64,000 nucleotides of DNA from Candidatus Planktophila lacus (GTDB taxonomy: Bacteria; Actinomycetota; Actinomycetes; Nanopelagicales; Nanopelagicaceae). Of this stretch, positions 34,691 through 43,579 are shown in pieces. The notes under the pieces are model-generated. The model made no database searches. It worked only from the letters and a program-made list of their open reading frames with translations, and was not told the DNA's origin. The position numbers were made by a program, and so were the translations under genes. Numbering within the stretch: the first letter of the stretch is position 1; each line of letters starts with the position of its first letter. The DNA lies in contig NZ_CP016783.1 in assembly GCF_002288385.1 (NCBI RefSeq), positions 1,302,001 through 1,366,000 of the forward strand, written 5' to 3'.

Positions 34691-35521
34691 TCAAGCAGAG
34701 ACAATCTTTAGCGCATCCTGTGCGGATGTGCCTTTATGTAACATCGCCATCAACGCTTGAGTCATCTTCGCTGGTTTTGGATGGGCGATGATATTTCGAC
34801 CATAAACAATTCCGGCTGCGCCTTGCTTTAGAACTTCGGCGGTGCGATTTAGCAGGTCCTCATCAGAGACACGTCCACCACCACGAACTAGAACTGGTAC
34901 TGAACCCGCAGTTTGAATGACGTGGTGATAATCAGCTGCGATATCTGTTGGATCTGCCTTAATTACATCCGCGCCTAATTCAATTGCCTGTCGCACAAGT
35001 GGGACAACTTTTTCAAGCTCACCATCTGATGTGTATCCGCCGGTTGTTGCATCCTTCATAACTAGAGGCTCAACCATTAGCGGCATTCCGTAATGCTCGC
35101 ATTGCGCCTTAAGAGTCATGATGTTGCGAATACAAGAATCGCGAAGTTCGGGGCGGCCCGGAAGATCAAGTAAGTTCACAACCACAATCGCGGCATCAAG
35201 ACGAACTGCCTGCAGCACCGCATCTTCAAGCAAAATACTAAAGAGATGATCCGGAATTACCTTGCCATAAACGTTTGCGACATCCGTGCGCAACACCAGC
35301 GCCGGTTTATTTGGTTTCGGATTGTTTTGTAGGTGCTTGGCTTGCCCTAGGGTCAATTGAATTGCATCAGGTGCAGCATCGATCAAGGTATTAACTGCAG
35401 CGCCCATATCTTCAATGCCTGCAAGGAATGTTCCTTCACCAAAGAAGCCATGGTCAACTGCGATATCGAAGCAGCGGCCATTGTTAAATAAGCGCTTTAG
35501 GCGAATTGATACATCAGACAT
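34691..35521 (-). CDS. DeoC/LacD-type aldolase, Cgl0158-like
   Basis: 276 residues, (beta/alpha)8 barrel. It starts LFNNGRCFDIAVDHGFFGEG and carries the Schiff-base type lysine in GADVIKADPTDIAAD, with VPVLVRGGGRVSDEDLL at the C-terminal phosphate site. This layout is like the aldolase coded inside the myo-inositol cluster of Corynebacterium (Cgl0158 family). It probably cleaves a keto-sugar phosphate made by the dehydrogenase and kinase that follow. TGGAG lies nine bases before the ATG. First gene of the three. Confidence 0.75.
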   Translation of the reverse strand: MSDVSIRLKRLFNNGRCFDIAVDHGFFGEGTFLAGIEDMGAAVNTLIDAAPDAIQLTLGQAKHLQNNPKPNKPALVLRTDVANVYGKVIPDHLFSILLEDAVLQAVRLDAAIVVVNLLDLPGRPELRDSCIRNIMTLKAQCEHYGMPLMVEPLVMKDATTGGYTSDGELEKVVPLVRQAIELGADVIKADPTDIAADYHHVIQTAGSVPVLVRGGGRVSDEDLLNRTAEVLKQGAAGIVYGRNIIAHPKPAKMTQALMAMLHKGTSAQDALKIVSA

Positions 35522-35564
35522 TAAGTGGCTCCATTTTCGCTGGTAATTTCATTAACTCTGCAAG

Positions 35565-35570
35565 TAGTCT
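35565..35570 (+). promoter_or_regulatory. -10 box of PMI-like gene, leaderless type
   Basis: TAGTCT ends six bases before ATG 35577. Confidence 0.45.
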
Positions 35571-35576
35571 AGAACC

Positions 35577-36611
35577 ATGTCACAGAGTTCAACCACCCCT
35601 TCCAAGCTACCTTCTAATCAATTTGATCACTTTTATCGCGGTGGCAATCGAATCGGCGCCTTACGTCACGGCCCCGGAGGACCAATGCGTCCTGAAGAGT
35701 GGATCGGTTCGATCACAACTCGTTTTGGTGAAGCAGAGCAAGGGCTTTCACGTTTAAGTGATGGCACTTTGCTACGCGATGCAATCAAGAACGATTCTGA
35801 TGGTTGGTTGGGTGCAGATCACGTAAAGAACTTTGGCTTAAGTACAGAAATTTTAATCAAGTTGCTAGATCCAGATCAGCGCCTTCCAGTTCATTACCAT
35901 CCAAATAAAGCCTTTGCGAAAACTCATCTCGGTTTAGATCATGGAAAAACGGAAGCGTGGATTATCTTGGAAGCGCCCGCTGGTTCTGGAGTTGGACTCG
36001 GATTCGCACAGAAACAGAATAAAGAAGATCTACTTAAATTGGTTCGCGCGCAAGATTCTGCGGCTCTTCTTGCATCACTTCGTCGCACCGAAGTTCAAGT
36101 TGGCGATGCGGTTTTAGTTCCAGCAGGAGTTGCACATGCAATTGATGCTGGAATATTTGTTTTGGAACTACAAGAGCCAACTGATTTATCAGCGCTTCTT
36201 GAATGGGAAGGCTTTGCAGTGGATGGAATCAAAGATGGCCATCTCGGTTTAGGTTTTGAAACCGTTACCGACGCGCTGCTACTTGATCCTTTAACTGATT
36301 CTGAATTTGATTCACTAATTACTCATAACGTCTTTTCGGGTGGGGCGCTTCGTTCGGTTCTGCCTCTGAAATCAGATGGGTACTTCCGAGCGCATTTAGC
36401 GCCTGGTTCTGGTGATTTCCAAGCTGGCTTTGCCGTCGCACTTGTCTTAGATGGATCAGGATCAATTTCCTTCGCTAACGCACCAGAAATGGGGATAACT
36501 AAAGGCGATGCCATTGTGATTCCACATAGCGCTGGTGCGTTTGCTTTCAGTGGAGCGAACGCGATTGTCTGTCGCCCACCACTTGCAGAACTGGCGCGAG
36601 TTGCGCCGTAA
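35577..36611 (+). CDS. Mannose-6-phosphate isomerase-like cupin
   Basis: 344 residues. The class I PMI metal site is visible: LPVHYHPNKAFAKTHLG (His-x-His), GKTEAWIILEAPAG (Glu), and VPAGVAHAIDAGIFVLELQEPTD for the remaining His. The sequence IGALRHGPGGPMRPEEWIGS in the N-terminal part differs from standard ManA, so the substrate may be another aldose or a phosphorylated sugar. The FGGY kinase gene starts 14 bases after its stop, suggesting an isomerase-kinase pair. Confidence 0.8.
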   Translation: MSQSSTTPSKLPSNQFDHFYRGGNRIGALRHGPGGPMRPEEWIGSITTRFGEAEQGLSRLSDGTLLRDAIKNDSDGWLGADHVKNFGLSTEILIKLLDPDQRLPVHYHPNKAFAKTHLGLDHGKTEAWIILEAPAGSGVGLGFAQKQNKEDLLKLVRAQDSAALLASLRRTEVQVGDAVLVPAGVAHAIDAGIFVLELQEPTDLSALLEWEGFAVDGIKDGHLGLGFETVTDALLLDPLTDSEFDSLITHNVFSGGALRSVLPLKSDGYFRAHLAPGSGDFQAGFAVALVLDGSGSISFANAPEMGITKGDAIVIPHSAGAFAFSGANAIVCRPPLAELARVAP

Positions 36612-36625
36612 GCGTCACGATTAAA

Positions 36626-37939
36626 ATGTCTCAACAAATTTTGATCGGTGTCGATATCGGCACATCTCGAATCAAGGCAGTTGCAACAGATATTGATTTA
36701 AAGGTAATCGCTGAGTACGCCGAGCCAACTCCTTGGCGCCATGAGAAAAACAATAGCGATATAGATATGTTGCTCTTGGCTAAGACGGTCACCGCAGTTG
36801 CAGCGAAAGCGGCAGAACTTGCTGGTGGGAAAGTCGCAGCAATTGGTTTCACCGGCTTTAGCGAAACCGGAGTTTTGATTGATGGTGCTGGTAAGCCACT
36901 GGCACCTGGTTTAGCGTGGCACGATCCGCGTGGCTTAACTGAACCAATCATCAAAGAGCTTGGCGATTACGAATTTAGAGCGCGCGCTGGTGCACTGCTA
37001 AATGAAATTGCATCGATTTCAAAAACGCTCTGGTTAAATCAGGAATACCCTGAAACGCGCAAAGCCAAACACTTTCTCTCAGCGCCAGAATGGGTTGCTT
37101 ACTGCCTTGGCGCAGATTTGGTAAATGAACTTTCACTAGTAAGCAGAACCGGTTTCTACGATGTCGAAGCGCGTGCACCTTGGCGTGAAGCAATGGCGTT
37201 AGTTGGCGGAGGAGAAGATTTCTTAGCTCGTTTAGTTGTGGCAGGCGAACCAATTGGAGTTGTTAATAACGATGCCCCAGAAGTTTTGCGTGGTGCAGTC
37301 ATCACTATTGCTGGACATGATCATTTCACTGCTGCGTATTACTGCGGTGCGATAAATGAAGGATCGCTCTTTGATTCGATGGGGACCGCTGAGGCTTTAC
37401 TACGCACATTTAAGAAGCCGTTATCTCGAGATGCCATCGCTGAATTAGCGGCAGCCAACGTTGGATTAAGCGCTTCGGTAATTGCAGATCACTTCACTTT
37501 GCTTGGCGCACTGCCAACTGGCCTAACACTTGAAAGAGTTTGTTCGCTCGTTGGCGTTTCAACGCGAGATGAGAAGATTGCACTTGGTGAAGCAGCGTTA
37601 AAGACAGATCCAAAAGCTAGTGCGCTACGGGTTAACAATGATTATCACGGTCTCTCTGTCACAAACCTTGATGATGCCGTCTCGCCTGCCGCGCTCTTTC
37701 GAGCAACTGCTGAACATCTCGTTGATGAGTCGGCGAAGATGGTCTCGCTGATTGAAAAGTTCACCGGACCTGCGACAGAGGTAGTTATCGCCGGTGGTTG
37801 GGTAAAAAATCCAATGATTGCAAGTGCGAAGAAGAAACAATTTGGAAGTTACAAAGTCTCTGATGCCACCGAGGCTGGTGCAACAGGCGCCGCTGAGTTC
37901 GCGGGAATTGCTGCAGGAATACTTAATTTAAGAAGTTAG
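36626..37939 (+). CDS. FGGY-family carbohydrate kinase
   Basis: 437 residues, shorter than xylulokinase or glycerol kinase (about 480-500). The first FGGY domain starts ILIGVDIGTSRIKAVATDID. The substrate region includes LAWHDPRGLTEPII, and GHDHFTAAYYCGAI holds the catalytic Asp. The C-terminal domain has TEVVIAGGWVKNPMI. Substrate unknown; the upstream PMI-like isomerase implies that it phosphorylates the ketose formed there, or a related sugar. Confidence 0.82.
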   Translation: MSQQILIGVDIGTSRIKAVATDIDLKVIAEYAEPTPWRHEKNNSDIDMLLLAKTVTAVAAKAAELAGGKVAAIGFTGFSETGVLIDGAGKPLAPGLAWHDPRGLTEPIIKELGDYEFRARAGALLNEIASISKTLWLNQEYPETRKAKHFLSAPEWVAYCLGADLVNELSLVSRTGFYDVEARAPWREAMALVGGGEDFLARLVVAGEPIGVVNNDAPEVLRGAVITIAGHDHFTAAYYCGAINEGSLFDSMGTAEALLRTFKKPLSRDAIAELAAANVGLSASVIADHFTLLGALPTGLTLERVCSLVGVSTRDEKIALGEAALKTDPKASALRVNNDYHGLSVTNLDDAVSPAALFRATAEHLVDESAKMVSLIEKFTGPATEVVIAGGWVKNPMIASAKKKQFGSYKVSDATEAGATGAAEFAGIAAGILNLRS

Positions 37940-38707
37940 CTATTTATATTGTTCAAGAGTCCAGGCGCGAACACCGCCGGCTACTCCTGCTGCATTTGGA
38001 ACGATAACAACTTCATCGCCCATACGATCTAGATCTGCTTGGCGAATACAGCGCGCATTTCCGCCGCCGATATAAAGGCGATCCCACATAAATACTGGGC
38101 GAAGTTCATCAACCATGGCGCGAATACGGCGTGACCAGAATGCATTTCCGAGGCGACGACGTTCGTGTTCGCCGATCCATGTGTCATAAGTAGTTGCGCG
38201 ACGAACTGGCGCATGTGAAAACTCAATGTGTGGTGAGAGTGATCCACCGTAGAAGATTGCAAAGCCAAGTCCAGTTCCGAGCGTGATCACAACTTCATAA
38301 CCAGAGCCCGAGATAATTCCGGCGCCATGAACTTCAGCATCATTTAAAACGCGAGTTGGCATCTCTAACTTTTTAGTTAGTGCGTTTTGCATATCAAATC
38401 CGCTCCACAGTTCTTGGAGTTCTGGATCGATCTTTGTGCGTGGACCAGATTTAGTCATGTAATGCGGTGTCGAGATAACAACGCCATGACGGATCATTCC
38501 GGGCATACCAACGGTTGCACGGTATGCCGATGGAAGTGAATCGGCGATTCCCTTAATGGTTTCGATAAAGCGATCTGGTGAAAGCGGGTAAGGAGTTTCA
38601 ATTCGACTTGGCTTTGAGTGCATTGTGCCTGACTCATCGAGTACGCAACTCTTTAGAAAGAGTCCACCGCAGTCGACGGATAGCGTTAAGCGCTCATCGT
38701 TGGCCAT
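37940..38707 (-). CDS. ROK kinase, polyphosphate-glucokinase-like
   Basis: 255 residues from ATG 38707, with GGGAG nine bases upstream. LSVDCGGLFLKSCVLD forms the phosphate-binding loop, VLNDAEVHGAGI the catalytic Asp, and VITLGTGLGFAIF the sugar loop. The GEHERRRLGNAFWSRRIRAM and RLYIGGGNARCI segments closely follow actinobacterial polyphosphate/ATP glucokinases (PPGK). Glucose or mannose phosphorylation from polyphosphate or ATP is likely. The stop abuts the end of the convergent FGGY kinase gene. Confidence 0.75.
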   Translation of the reverse strand: MANDERLTLSVDCGGLFLKSCVLDESGTMHSKPSRIETPYPLSPDRFIETIKGIADSLPSAYRATVGMPGMIRHGVVISTPHYMTKSGPRTKIDPELQELWSGFDMQNALTKKLEMPTRVLNDAEVHGAGIISGSGYEVVITLGTGLGFAIFYGGSLSPHIEFSHAPVRRATTYDTWIGEHERRRLGNAFWSRRIRAMVDELRPVFMWDRLYIGGGNARCIRQADLDRMGDEVVIVPNAAGVAGGVRAWTLEQYK

Positions 38708-38760
38708 TGGAAAATTCTCCCACAACCCTTGCTACAACTGAAATTCTTATTTGGCTACGC

Positions 38761-39423
38761 TTATTTCCCGCGTTGGCCGTAGATATTTTGATAGCGGTCA
38801 AACAACTTATCGACGCTCTCTTGATCAATTAACTGCAAGGTCCCGAGTGATTTCGCAATCCAAGTTGTCTTTGCTACATCTTCACACATCACTGCAGATT
38901 TAACAGCTGCTGTTGCATCTTTACCGATTGAAAAGACGCCATGGTTCTTCATTATTACTGCTGAAGAACGGTGTCCTGTAAGGGTTTCAACAACACCTTT
39001 GCCAATTGCATCGTTGCCGATGAGTGCAAATGGACCGAGAGGGATTTCGCCACCAAATTCGTCAGCCATTGCAGTTAAGGCACATGGAATTGCGCTGTGT
39101 ACCGCGCTCCATGCAGCAGCGTAATTCGAGTGAGTGTGCACAACTCCGCCCACATCTTTCATGTGGCGATAGATATAGGCGTGGGTGTGGGTATCACTCG
39201 AAGGTGATAGTTCGCCTTCTAAAACATTTCCGTCGAGATCACAAATAATCATCTGTGACGGTTTCAGATCTTCGTAACTAACTCCGCTTGGTTTAATCAT
39301 GAAGCGTTTGCCATCTGACATGCGCTCTGAGACGTTGCCGGCGGTCCAGGCAACTAATCCGTAACGTTGTAGATCAATATTTAACTTGCAGACTTTCTCG
39401 CGCAACTCTTTCTTGGAACTCAT
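38761..39423 (-). CDS. araD: L-ribulose-5-phosphate 4-epimerase
   Basis: 220 residues, class II aldolase fold. The metal-binding His motifs are SDTHTHAYIYRHM and VVHTHSNYAAAWS; the NxS/phosphate loop WTAGNVSERMSDGKRFMIKP and KNHGVFSIGKDATAAV are typical of AraD. It yields D-xylulose-5-phosphate for the pentose phosphate route. The ATG overlaps the araB stop by one base. Members for L-fuculose or L-xylulose phosphates are close relatives, but pairing with araB supports AraD. Confidence 0.9.
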   Translation of the reverse strand: MSSKKELREKVCKLNIDLQRYGLVAWTAGNVSERMSDGKRFMIKPSGVSYEDLKPSQMIICDLDGNVLEGELSPSSDTHTHAYIYRHMKDVGGVVHTHSNYAAAWSAVHSAIPCALTAMADEFGGEIPLGPFALIGNDAIGKGVVETLTGHRSSAVIMKNHGVFSIGKDATAAVKSAVMCEDVAKTTWIAKSLGTLQLIDQESVDKLFDRYQNIYGQRGK

Positions 39424-41108
39424 TACTTTCCTTCCGTAGATGTGAGCGCACGATCTCGGATCGCACGAAGTGAATGCATCGCACCGTTGTGGCCGAAGCT
39501 TTCATAAAGATCGTTGTAGTGCTTGTAAAGATCGTTGTAGACCTTAGCGTTTGCCGGGTTTGGCTGATAACGCTCATCTGCCACTCCGCCCATCGCAGCA
39601 GCGGCAGTTTGTACATCTTTATATGCACCCGCGGCAACAGCTGCGTGAATTGCCGAACCAAGCGCTGGACCTTGGGCAGATTTAATAATTGTTATTGGCA
39701 TATTCAATACATCGGCATAGATCTGCATAACGAAACTATTTTTAATGAGCCCGCCAGCGGCGATAAATTCTTTAACGGGTACGCCTGATTCATTAAAGGT
39801 CTGCACGATTTTGCGCGCACCATATGCCGTTGATTCAACGATTGCGCGATAGATCTCTTCCGGCTTGGTTGAAAGAGTTAAACCCATAATCAAGCCAGAA
39901 AGTTGATGATCAACCAGAGTTGAGCGGTTGCCGCTCTGCCAATCCAAGGCAACTAGGCCATGTGCGCCAACTGGTTGCGCACTTGCTAGTTGAGATAGAT
40001 AGGTATGTATATCAACGCCTTTTGCTGCTGCAGCTGCGGTGTATTCAGCCGGCGCATAGTTATTGGCAAACCATCCGAAGATATCGCCGACTCCTGATTG
40101 GCCAGCTTCGTAACCAAGTGCGCCATCGATAATTCCGCCATCGACTACGCCGCACATGCCTGGAACTTCTGCGAATTCTTCAGAGACCATTACATGGCAG
40201 GTTGAAGTTCCCATGATCGCAACCATCTGTCCTGGGTTAACCGCATTTGCCGCGGCAGAAGTTACATGAGCATCCACGTTACCAACTGCAACTGCAATTC
40301 CTTCAGGAAGGCCAGTCCATTTCGCTGCTTCAGCGGTTAACGTTCCAGCACATGCACCTAGCGCACCAAGTTCATGCTCTAATTTTTCTGCAATAAATTT
40401 TTCAAACTTTGGATTGAGCGCCGCTAGATATTCTTTTGTTGGGTACTTTCCATCTTGATAAATACCTTTATATCCCGCAGTGCAGATATTGCGCACATAC
40501 TTGCCGCAGAGTTGCCAGATAATCCAATCGGCAGCTTCTACCCATTTATCCATCGCTTGATAAATTTCAGGCGCTTCTTCTAAAACTTGGAGCGCTTTAG
40601 CAAACTCCCATTCCGAAGAAATCTTTCCACCATAGCGAGAGATCCAAGGCTCTTTGCGCGCATGGGCAAGTTCATTTATGCGATCGGCATGTGACTGCGC
40701 AGAATGGTGTTTCCATAATTTAACGAAGGCATGTGGGTTATTAGAAAATTCTGGAAGTTCGCAGAGCGGGGTTCCATCGCTCTTAACGGGAAGAACTGTG
40801 CACGCTGTGAAATCTGTGGTTATCCCAATGACCGATTTAGGATCGATTCCTGATTCCTTAAGAACTGCCGGCACGGTAACTTTCAAAACATCTACGTAAT
40901 CAGAGGGAACTTGTAGCGCCCAATCAGGTGGCAACTTTGCACCGGATGTTGGGAGTTTCTCCTCTATTACAGCGTGTGGGTATTCATAAACCGCTGTTGC
41001 AATTTCGGCGCCATCAGAGACGCGAACTAATAGCGCGCGCCCAGAAAGCGTTCCGTAATCAACGCCAATGACATATTTATTACTTAAATCGCTAGTTAAA
41101 TCTGGCAC
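39423..41108 (-). CDS. araB: L-ribulokinase
   Basis: 561 residues, FGGY family, the usual AraB length. VIGVDYGTLSGRALLVRVSDG is the AraB-type N-terminus and VDAHVTSAAANAVNPGQMVAIMGTSTCH is diagnostic of ribulokinase. The C-terminal FIAAGGLIKNSFVMQIYADV is also typical. GTG start with -10 TAGGCT six bases upstream. No L-arabinose isomerase (araA) follows araD, so either araA is elsewhere or the substrate enters as a ketose. Confidence 0.93.
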   Translation of the reverse strand: MPDLTSDLSNKYVIGVDYGTLSGRALLVRVSDGAEIATAVYEYPHAVIEEKLPTSGAKLPPDWALQVPSDYVDVLKVTVPAVLKESGIDPKSVIGITTDFTACTVLPVKSDGTPLCELPEFSNNPHAFVKLWKHHSAQSHADRINELAHARKEPWISRYGGKISSEWEFAKALQVLEEAPEIYQAMDKWVEAADWIIWQLCGKYVRNICTAGYKGIYQDGKYPTKEYLAALNPKFEKFIAEKLEHELGALGACAGTLTAEAAKWTGLPEGIAVAVGNVDAHVTSAAANAVNPGQMVAIMGTSTCHVMVSEEFAEVPGMCGVVDGGIIDGALGYEAGQSGVGDIFGWFANNYAPAEYTAAAAAKGVDIHTYLSQLASAQPVGAHGLVALDWQSGNRSTLVDHQLSGLIMGLTLSTKPEEIYRAIVESTAYGARKIVQTFNESGVPVKEFIAAGGLIKNSFVMQIYADVLNMPITIIKSAQGPALGSAIHAAVAAGAYKDVQTAAAAMGGVADERYQPNPANAKVYNDLYKHYNDLYESFGHNGAMHSLRAIRDRALTSTEGK

Positions 41109-41114
41109 TCGCAG

Positions 41115-41120
41115 AGCCTA
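41115..41120 (-). promoter_or_regulatory. -10 box of araB-araD, leaderless type
   Basis: TAGGCT (minus strand) ends six bases before GTG 41108. Confidence 0.45.
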
Positions 41121-41147
41121 CCGCAGGGGTTATGGCTACTGCTAGAG

Positions 41148-41190
41148 TTGAAAAAGTTAATTAATAAAATACATAAAAAAATATATGAGG
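41148..41190 (+). promoter_or_regulatory. AT-rich promoter and ribosome site of the oxidoisomerase operon
   Basis: TTGAAA (41148-41153) and TACATA (41170-41175) are separated by 16 bases in a stretch of almost pure A/T (41151-41186), including the palindrome TTAATTAA. GAGGAG follows and ends six bases before ATG 41198. This operon therefore has a leadered, Shine-Dalgarno type start, unlike most neighbours. Confidence 0.5.
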
Positions 41191-41197
41191 AGTTTTC

Positions 41198-42043
41198 ATG
41201 ACTGTCATTACGATTTTAGGCGCCGGCGGCAAAATGGGTAATCGTGTTACCCAGCCACTTCTTGATACAAAGAAGTACGAGCTTCGCTTTGTAGAAAAAT
41301 CTGAGGCTGGGCAAGCGCGAATCCGCGAAGCCGGAAATACAGTTATGGAATTAGATGACGCCCTTAAGGGAACAGATGTAGTTATCTTTACAACCCCTGA
41401 TGCGTTAGTGCGCCAAATTTCTGATGAAGTTGTTCCAAAATTAGATCCTGGTACAAAGATTCTCTTCCTTGACCCAGCAGCAATCGCGGCAGATCGCGTC
41501 AAGCATCGCGCAGATATCAGTTGCTTTGTCTGCCATCCAACTCATCCACCGGTATTTAGTTTGCTTGGTGAGACAGATCCTGCAGCGCGTCGCGATTATT
41601 GGGGTGGCGGCCTTGCAACTCAAGCTCTGGTATTTGCAATTGCCTGGGGAACTGAAGAAGAAGCAGATCTCGTCGAAACAATTGCAACTGAAATGTTTGC
41701 GCCAATTAGCGCAAGCCACCGTATTACCGTTCAGCAGATGGCACTTCTTGAGCCGGCTCTTAGCGAGACTCTAATTAACGGTTGCGTCGAAGTAATTACT
41801 CAAGGTTTGCAGAAGGTTATCGATCTTGGAGTTCCTGAGGCTGCTGCCAAAGATTTCTGCATGGGCCATTTGCAGATCAGCATCGCGCTCTTGTTTGAAG
41901 AGTTGAATTGGAAGCTATCTGATGGCGCACTTATGGCGCTCAAGAACGCTCAAGGTTCACTCTTTCGCGATGATTGGGATGCCATCTTTAAGCCCGAAAA
42001 TGTGCTCGCTAGCGTTAAGCAGATAACTGGCGGAGATAAGTAA
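41198..42043 (+). CDS. D-apionate oxidoisomerase-like protein (ApnO family)
   Basis: 281 residues. The N-terminal Rossmann domain is ITILGAGGKMGNRVTQPLLD, followed by a C-terminal all-helical domain of the 6-phosphogluconate-dehydrogenase type (SHRITVQQMALLEPALSETL). CHPTHPPVFS and FCMGHLQISIALLFEELNW are, from memory, characteristic of the apionate oxidoisomerase group, which converts D-apionate to 3-oxo-isoapionate with NAD. The next gene (xylose-isomerase-like barrel) and the lactonase-like gene at 43576 fit the same pathway. The substrate could also be another branched or linear aldonate. Confidence 0.68.
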   Translation: MTVITILGAGGKMGNRVTQPLLDTKKYELRFVEKSEAGQARIREAGNTVMELDDALKGTDVVIFTTPDALVRQISDEVVPKLDPGTKILFLDPAAIAADRVKHRADISCFVCHPTHPPVFSLLGETDPAARRDYWGGGLATQALVFAIAWGTEEEADLVETIATEMFAPISASHRITVQQMALLEPALSETLINGCVEVITQGLQKVIDLGVPEAAAKDFCMGHLQISIALLFEELNWKLSDGALMALKNAQGSLFRDDWDAIFKPENVLASVKQITGGDK

Positions 42044-42047
42044 TTAA

Positions 42048-42860
42048 ATGAAGCTCGGAGTCTCCAGTTTCACCTTTCCCTGGGCGATCGGCGGGATTGA
42101 GCCTGAGCATCCAGTTGTGATGAGCGCCTTTGAACTATTGGAGCGCGCCCACGATTTAAAAGCTGATGTGCTGCAGATCGCCGATAACTTGCCGATTGGC
42201 GAGCTTGCAGAAGCCGAACTTCTTAAGTTAAAGGCACAAGCCGATAGTTATGCAATCGCTCTAGAAGTTGGAACTCGCGGAAATAAGAGCGAGAACATTG
42301 AGAATTTTCTACGCATCGCCCAATTACTGAGTTCACCGATTCTGCGAGTTGTCATTGATAGCAAAGGCCACGAACCCGCAATCCCCGAAATAGTTCAACT
42401 ACTTAAACCTTTCGAAGCTAAATTTAAGCAAGCGCAGATCAAGCTAGCGATCGAAAACCACGATCGCTTAACCTGCGCAGAATTTAACGAGATTATTGAT
42501 CAAGTTGGCTCTGATTGGGTCGGAATTTGTCTTGACACTGTTAACTCACTTGGCGCAGTTGAAGCTCCCAATACAGTTATTCCTGCACTGGCTCCGCGGG
42601 CGATCAACGTGCATATGAAAGATTTTGAAATTGTTCGAACCAACGGGCAGATGGGATTTACCGTTCGAGGAACAGCGCTCGGCGAAGGCCGGTTAGATAT
42701 TGCTGAGGTCATCGCCGCTGTAGGTGGAACAAAGCGCGAGATCACCGCAGTTATCGAACTTTGGACTCCACGCCAGGATAGTTATGAAGCAACCGTTGCT
42801 TTAGAGAACGATTGGGCAAAGATCAGCGTTACTAATTTACGGAAATCGATAGGATCTTAA
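42048..42860 (+). CDS. Xylose-isomerase-like TIM barrel, OiaC-like
   Basis: 270 residues. LGVSSFTFPWAIGG opens the barrel, and DVLQIADNLPIGELAEAELL and ALEVGTRGNKSENI follow. Metal ligands appear in AIENHDRLTCAEF (Glu), GICLDTVNSLG (Asp), NVHMKDFEI (His/Asp) and AVIELWTP (Glu). It starts four bases after the ApnO-like stop. This type includes 3-oxo-isoapionate decarboxylase (OiaC), which makes L-erythrulose; that assignment rests on neighbours and remembered motifs. A plain sugar epimerase is the alternative. Confidence 0.65.
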   Translation: MKLGVSSFTFPWAIGGIEPEHPVVMSAFELLERAHDLKADVLQIADNLPIGELAEAELLKLKAQADSYAIALEVGTRGNKSENIENFLRIAQLLSSPILRVVIDSKGHEPAIPEIVQLLKPFEAKFKQAQIKLAIENHDRLTCAEFNEIIDQVGSDWVGICLDTVNSLGAVEAPNTVIPALAPRAINVHMKDFEIVRTNGQMGFTVRGTALGEGRLDIAEVIAAVGGTKREITAVIELWTPRQDSYEATVALENDWAKISVTNLRKSIGS

Positions 42861-42862
42861 CT

Positions 42863-43579
42863 ATGGAGTTAACGGGCTATAACGTTGTCGTAACCGGCGG
42901 AAGCGGCGGTATTGGTTCCGCTTTGATTACTGGCCTTATCCAATCTGGCGCCAGCGTTCATAACCTTGATCTGCAAAGTCCGGCCCCCTCAGATGCAAAA
43001 TTTTATAAGACTGATTTAACTGACGAAAATTCTGTAAAGGCATCTCTCTCTTCTATTAAACCAATTGATGCGCTAATTGTTTGTGCAGGTGTGCAGTTGG
43101 TGGGTGCAGATTCCAAGATTGCTGATGTTGCGCTAGATACTTGGCAGAAAACTATTGATATCAATATGACTGGTGCTTTTTTATCGGTTAAGCACGCAAT
43201 GCCTGGGTTGATTCAATCTGGCAGAGGTTCAGTTATTTTGATCGGTTCTCCAACAGGTATGACGATGGAAGGCGCGGGCTACACAGCATATGGCGCATCT
43301 AAAGCCGGAATGATGGGGCTTTCGCGCATCATCGCCGTTGATTATAAAGAGCAAGGTGTTCGTTCCAATGTGGTTGTTCCCGGAACTATGTCGACACCTT
43401 TGATTCAGAAGATTTGGGATGACCCAGAGAAAGGCCCTGATTTAATTCGCCGAACTCCGCTTGGGCGAATGGGTAAGCCAAGTGATCTGGTTGGTTTAGT
43501 TAATTGGTTGGTCTCTGATCAATCTTCCTTTGCAACAGGTGCAATGTACGCAGTCGATGGCGGAATGACTGCGCGATGA
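42863..43579 (+). CDS. SDR-family oxidoreductase
   Basis: 238 residues. Cofactor loop VVTGGSGGIGSALITGL, then NIDINMTGAFLSVKHAMPGL, the catalytic Tyr/Lys in YTAYGASKAGMMGLSR, and a C-terminal SSFATGAMYAVDGGMTAR. It starts two bases after the TIM-barrel stop and ends with a four-base overlap into the lactonase-like gene, so all four genes are one coupled operon. It probably oxidises a sugar to its lactone, or reduces the keto product; the sequence does not decide. Confidence 0.82.
   Translation: MELTGYNVVVTGGSGGIGSALITGLIQSGASVHNLDLQSPAPSDAKFYKTDLTDENSVKASLSSIKPIDALIVCAGVQLVGADSKIADVALDTWQKTIDINMTGAFLSVKHAMPGLIQSGRGSVILIGSPTGMTMEGAGYTAYGASKAGMMGLSRIIAVDYKEQGVRSNVVVPGTMSTPLIQKIWDDPEKGPDLIRRTPLGRMGKPSDLVGLVNWLVSDQSSFATGAMYAVDGGMTAR

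Noticed and set aside
34690-34704. TTG start at 34704 for the Gfo/Idh gene
   Set aside because: ATG 34689 lies one base after the aldolase stop and begins the family-typical sequence; the TTG would add five residues inside the upstream gene.
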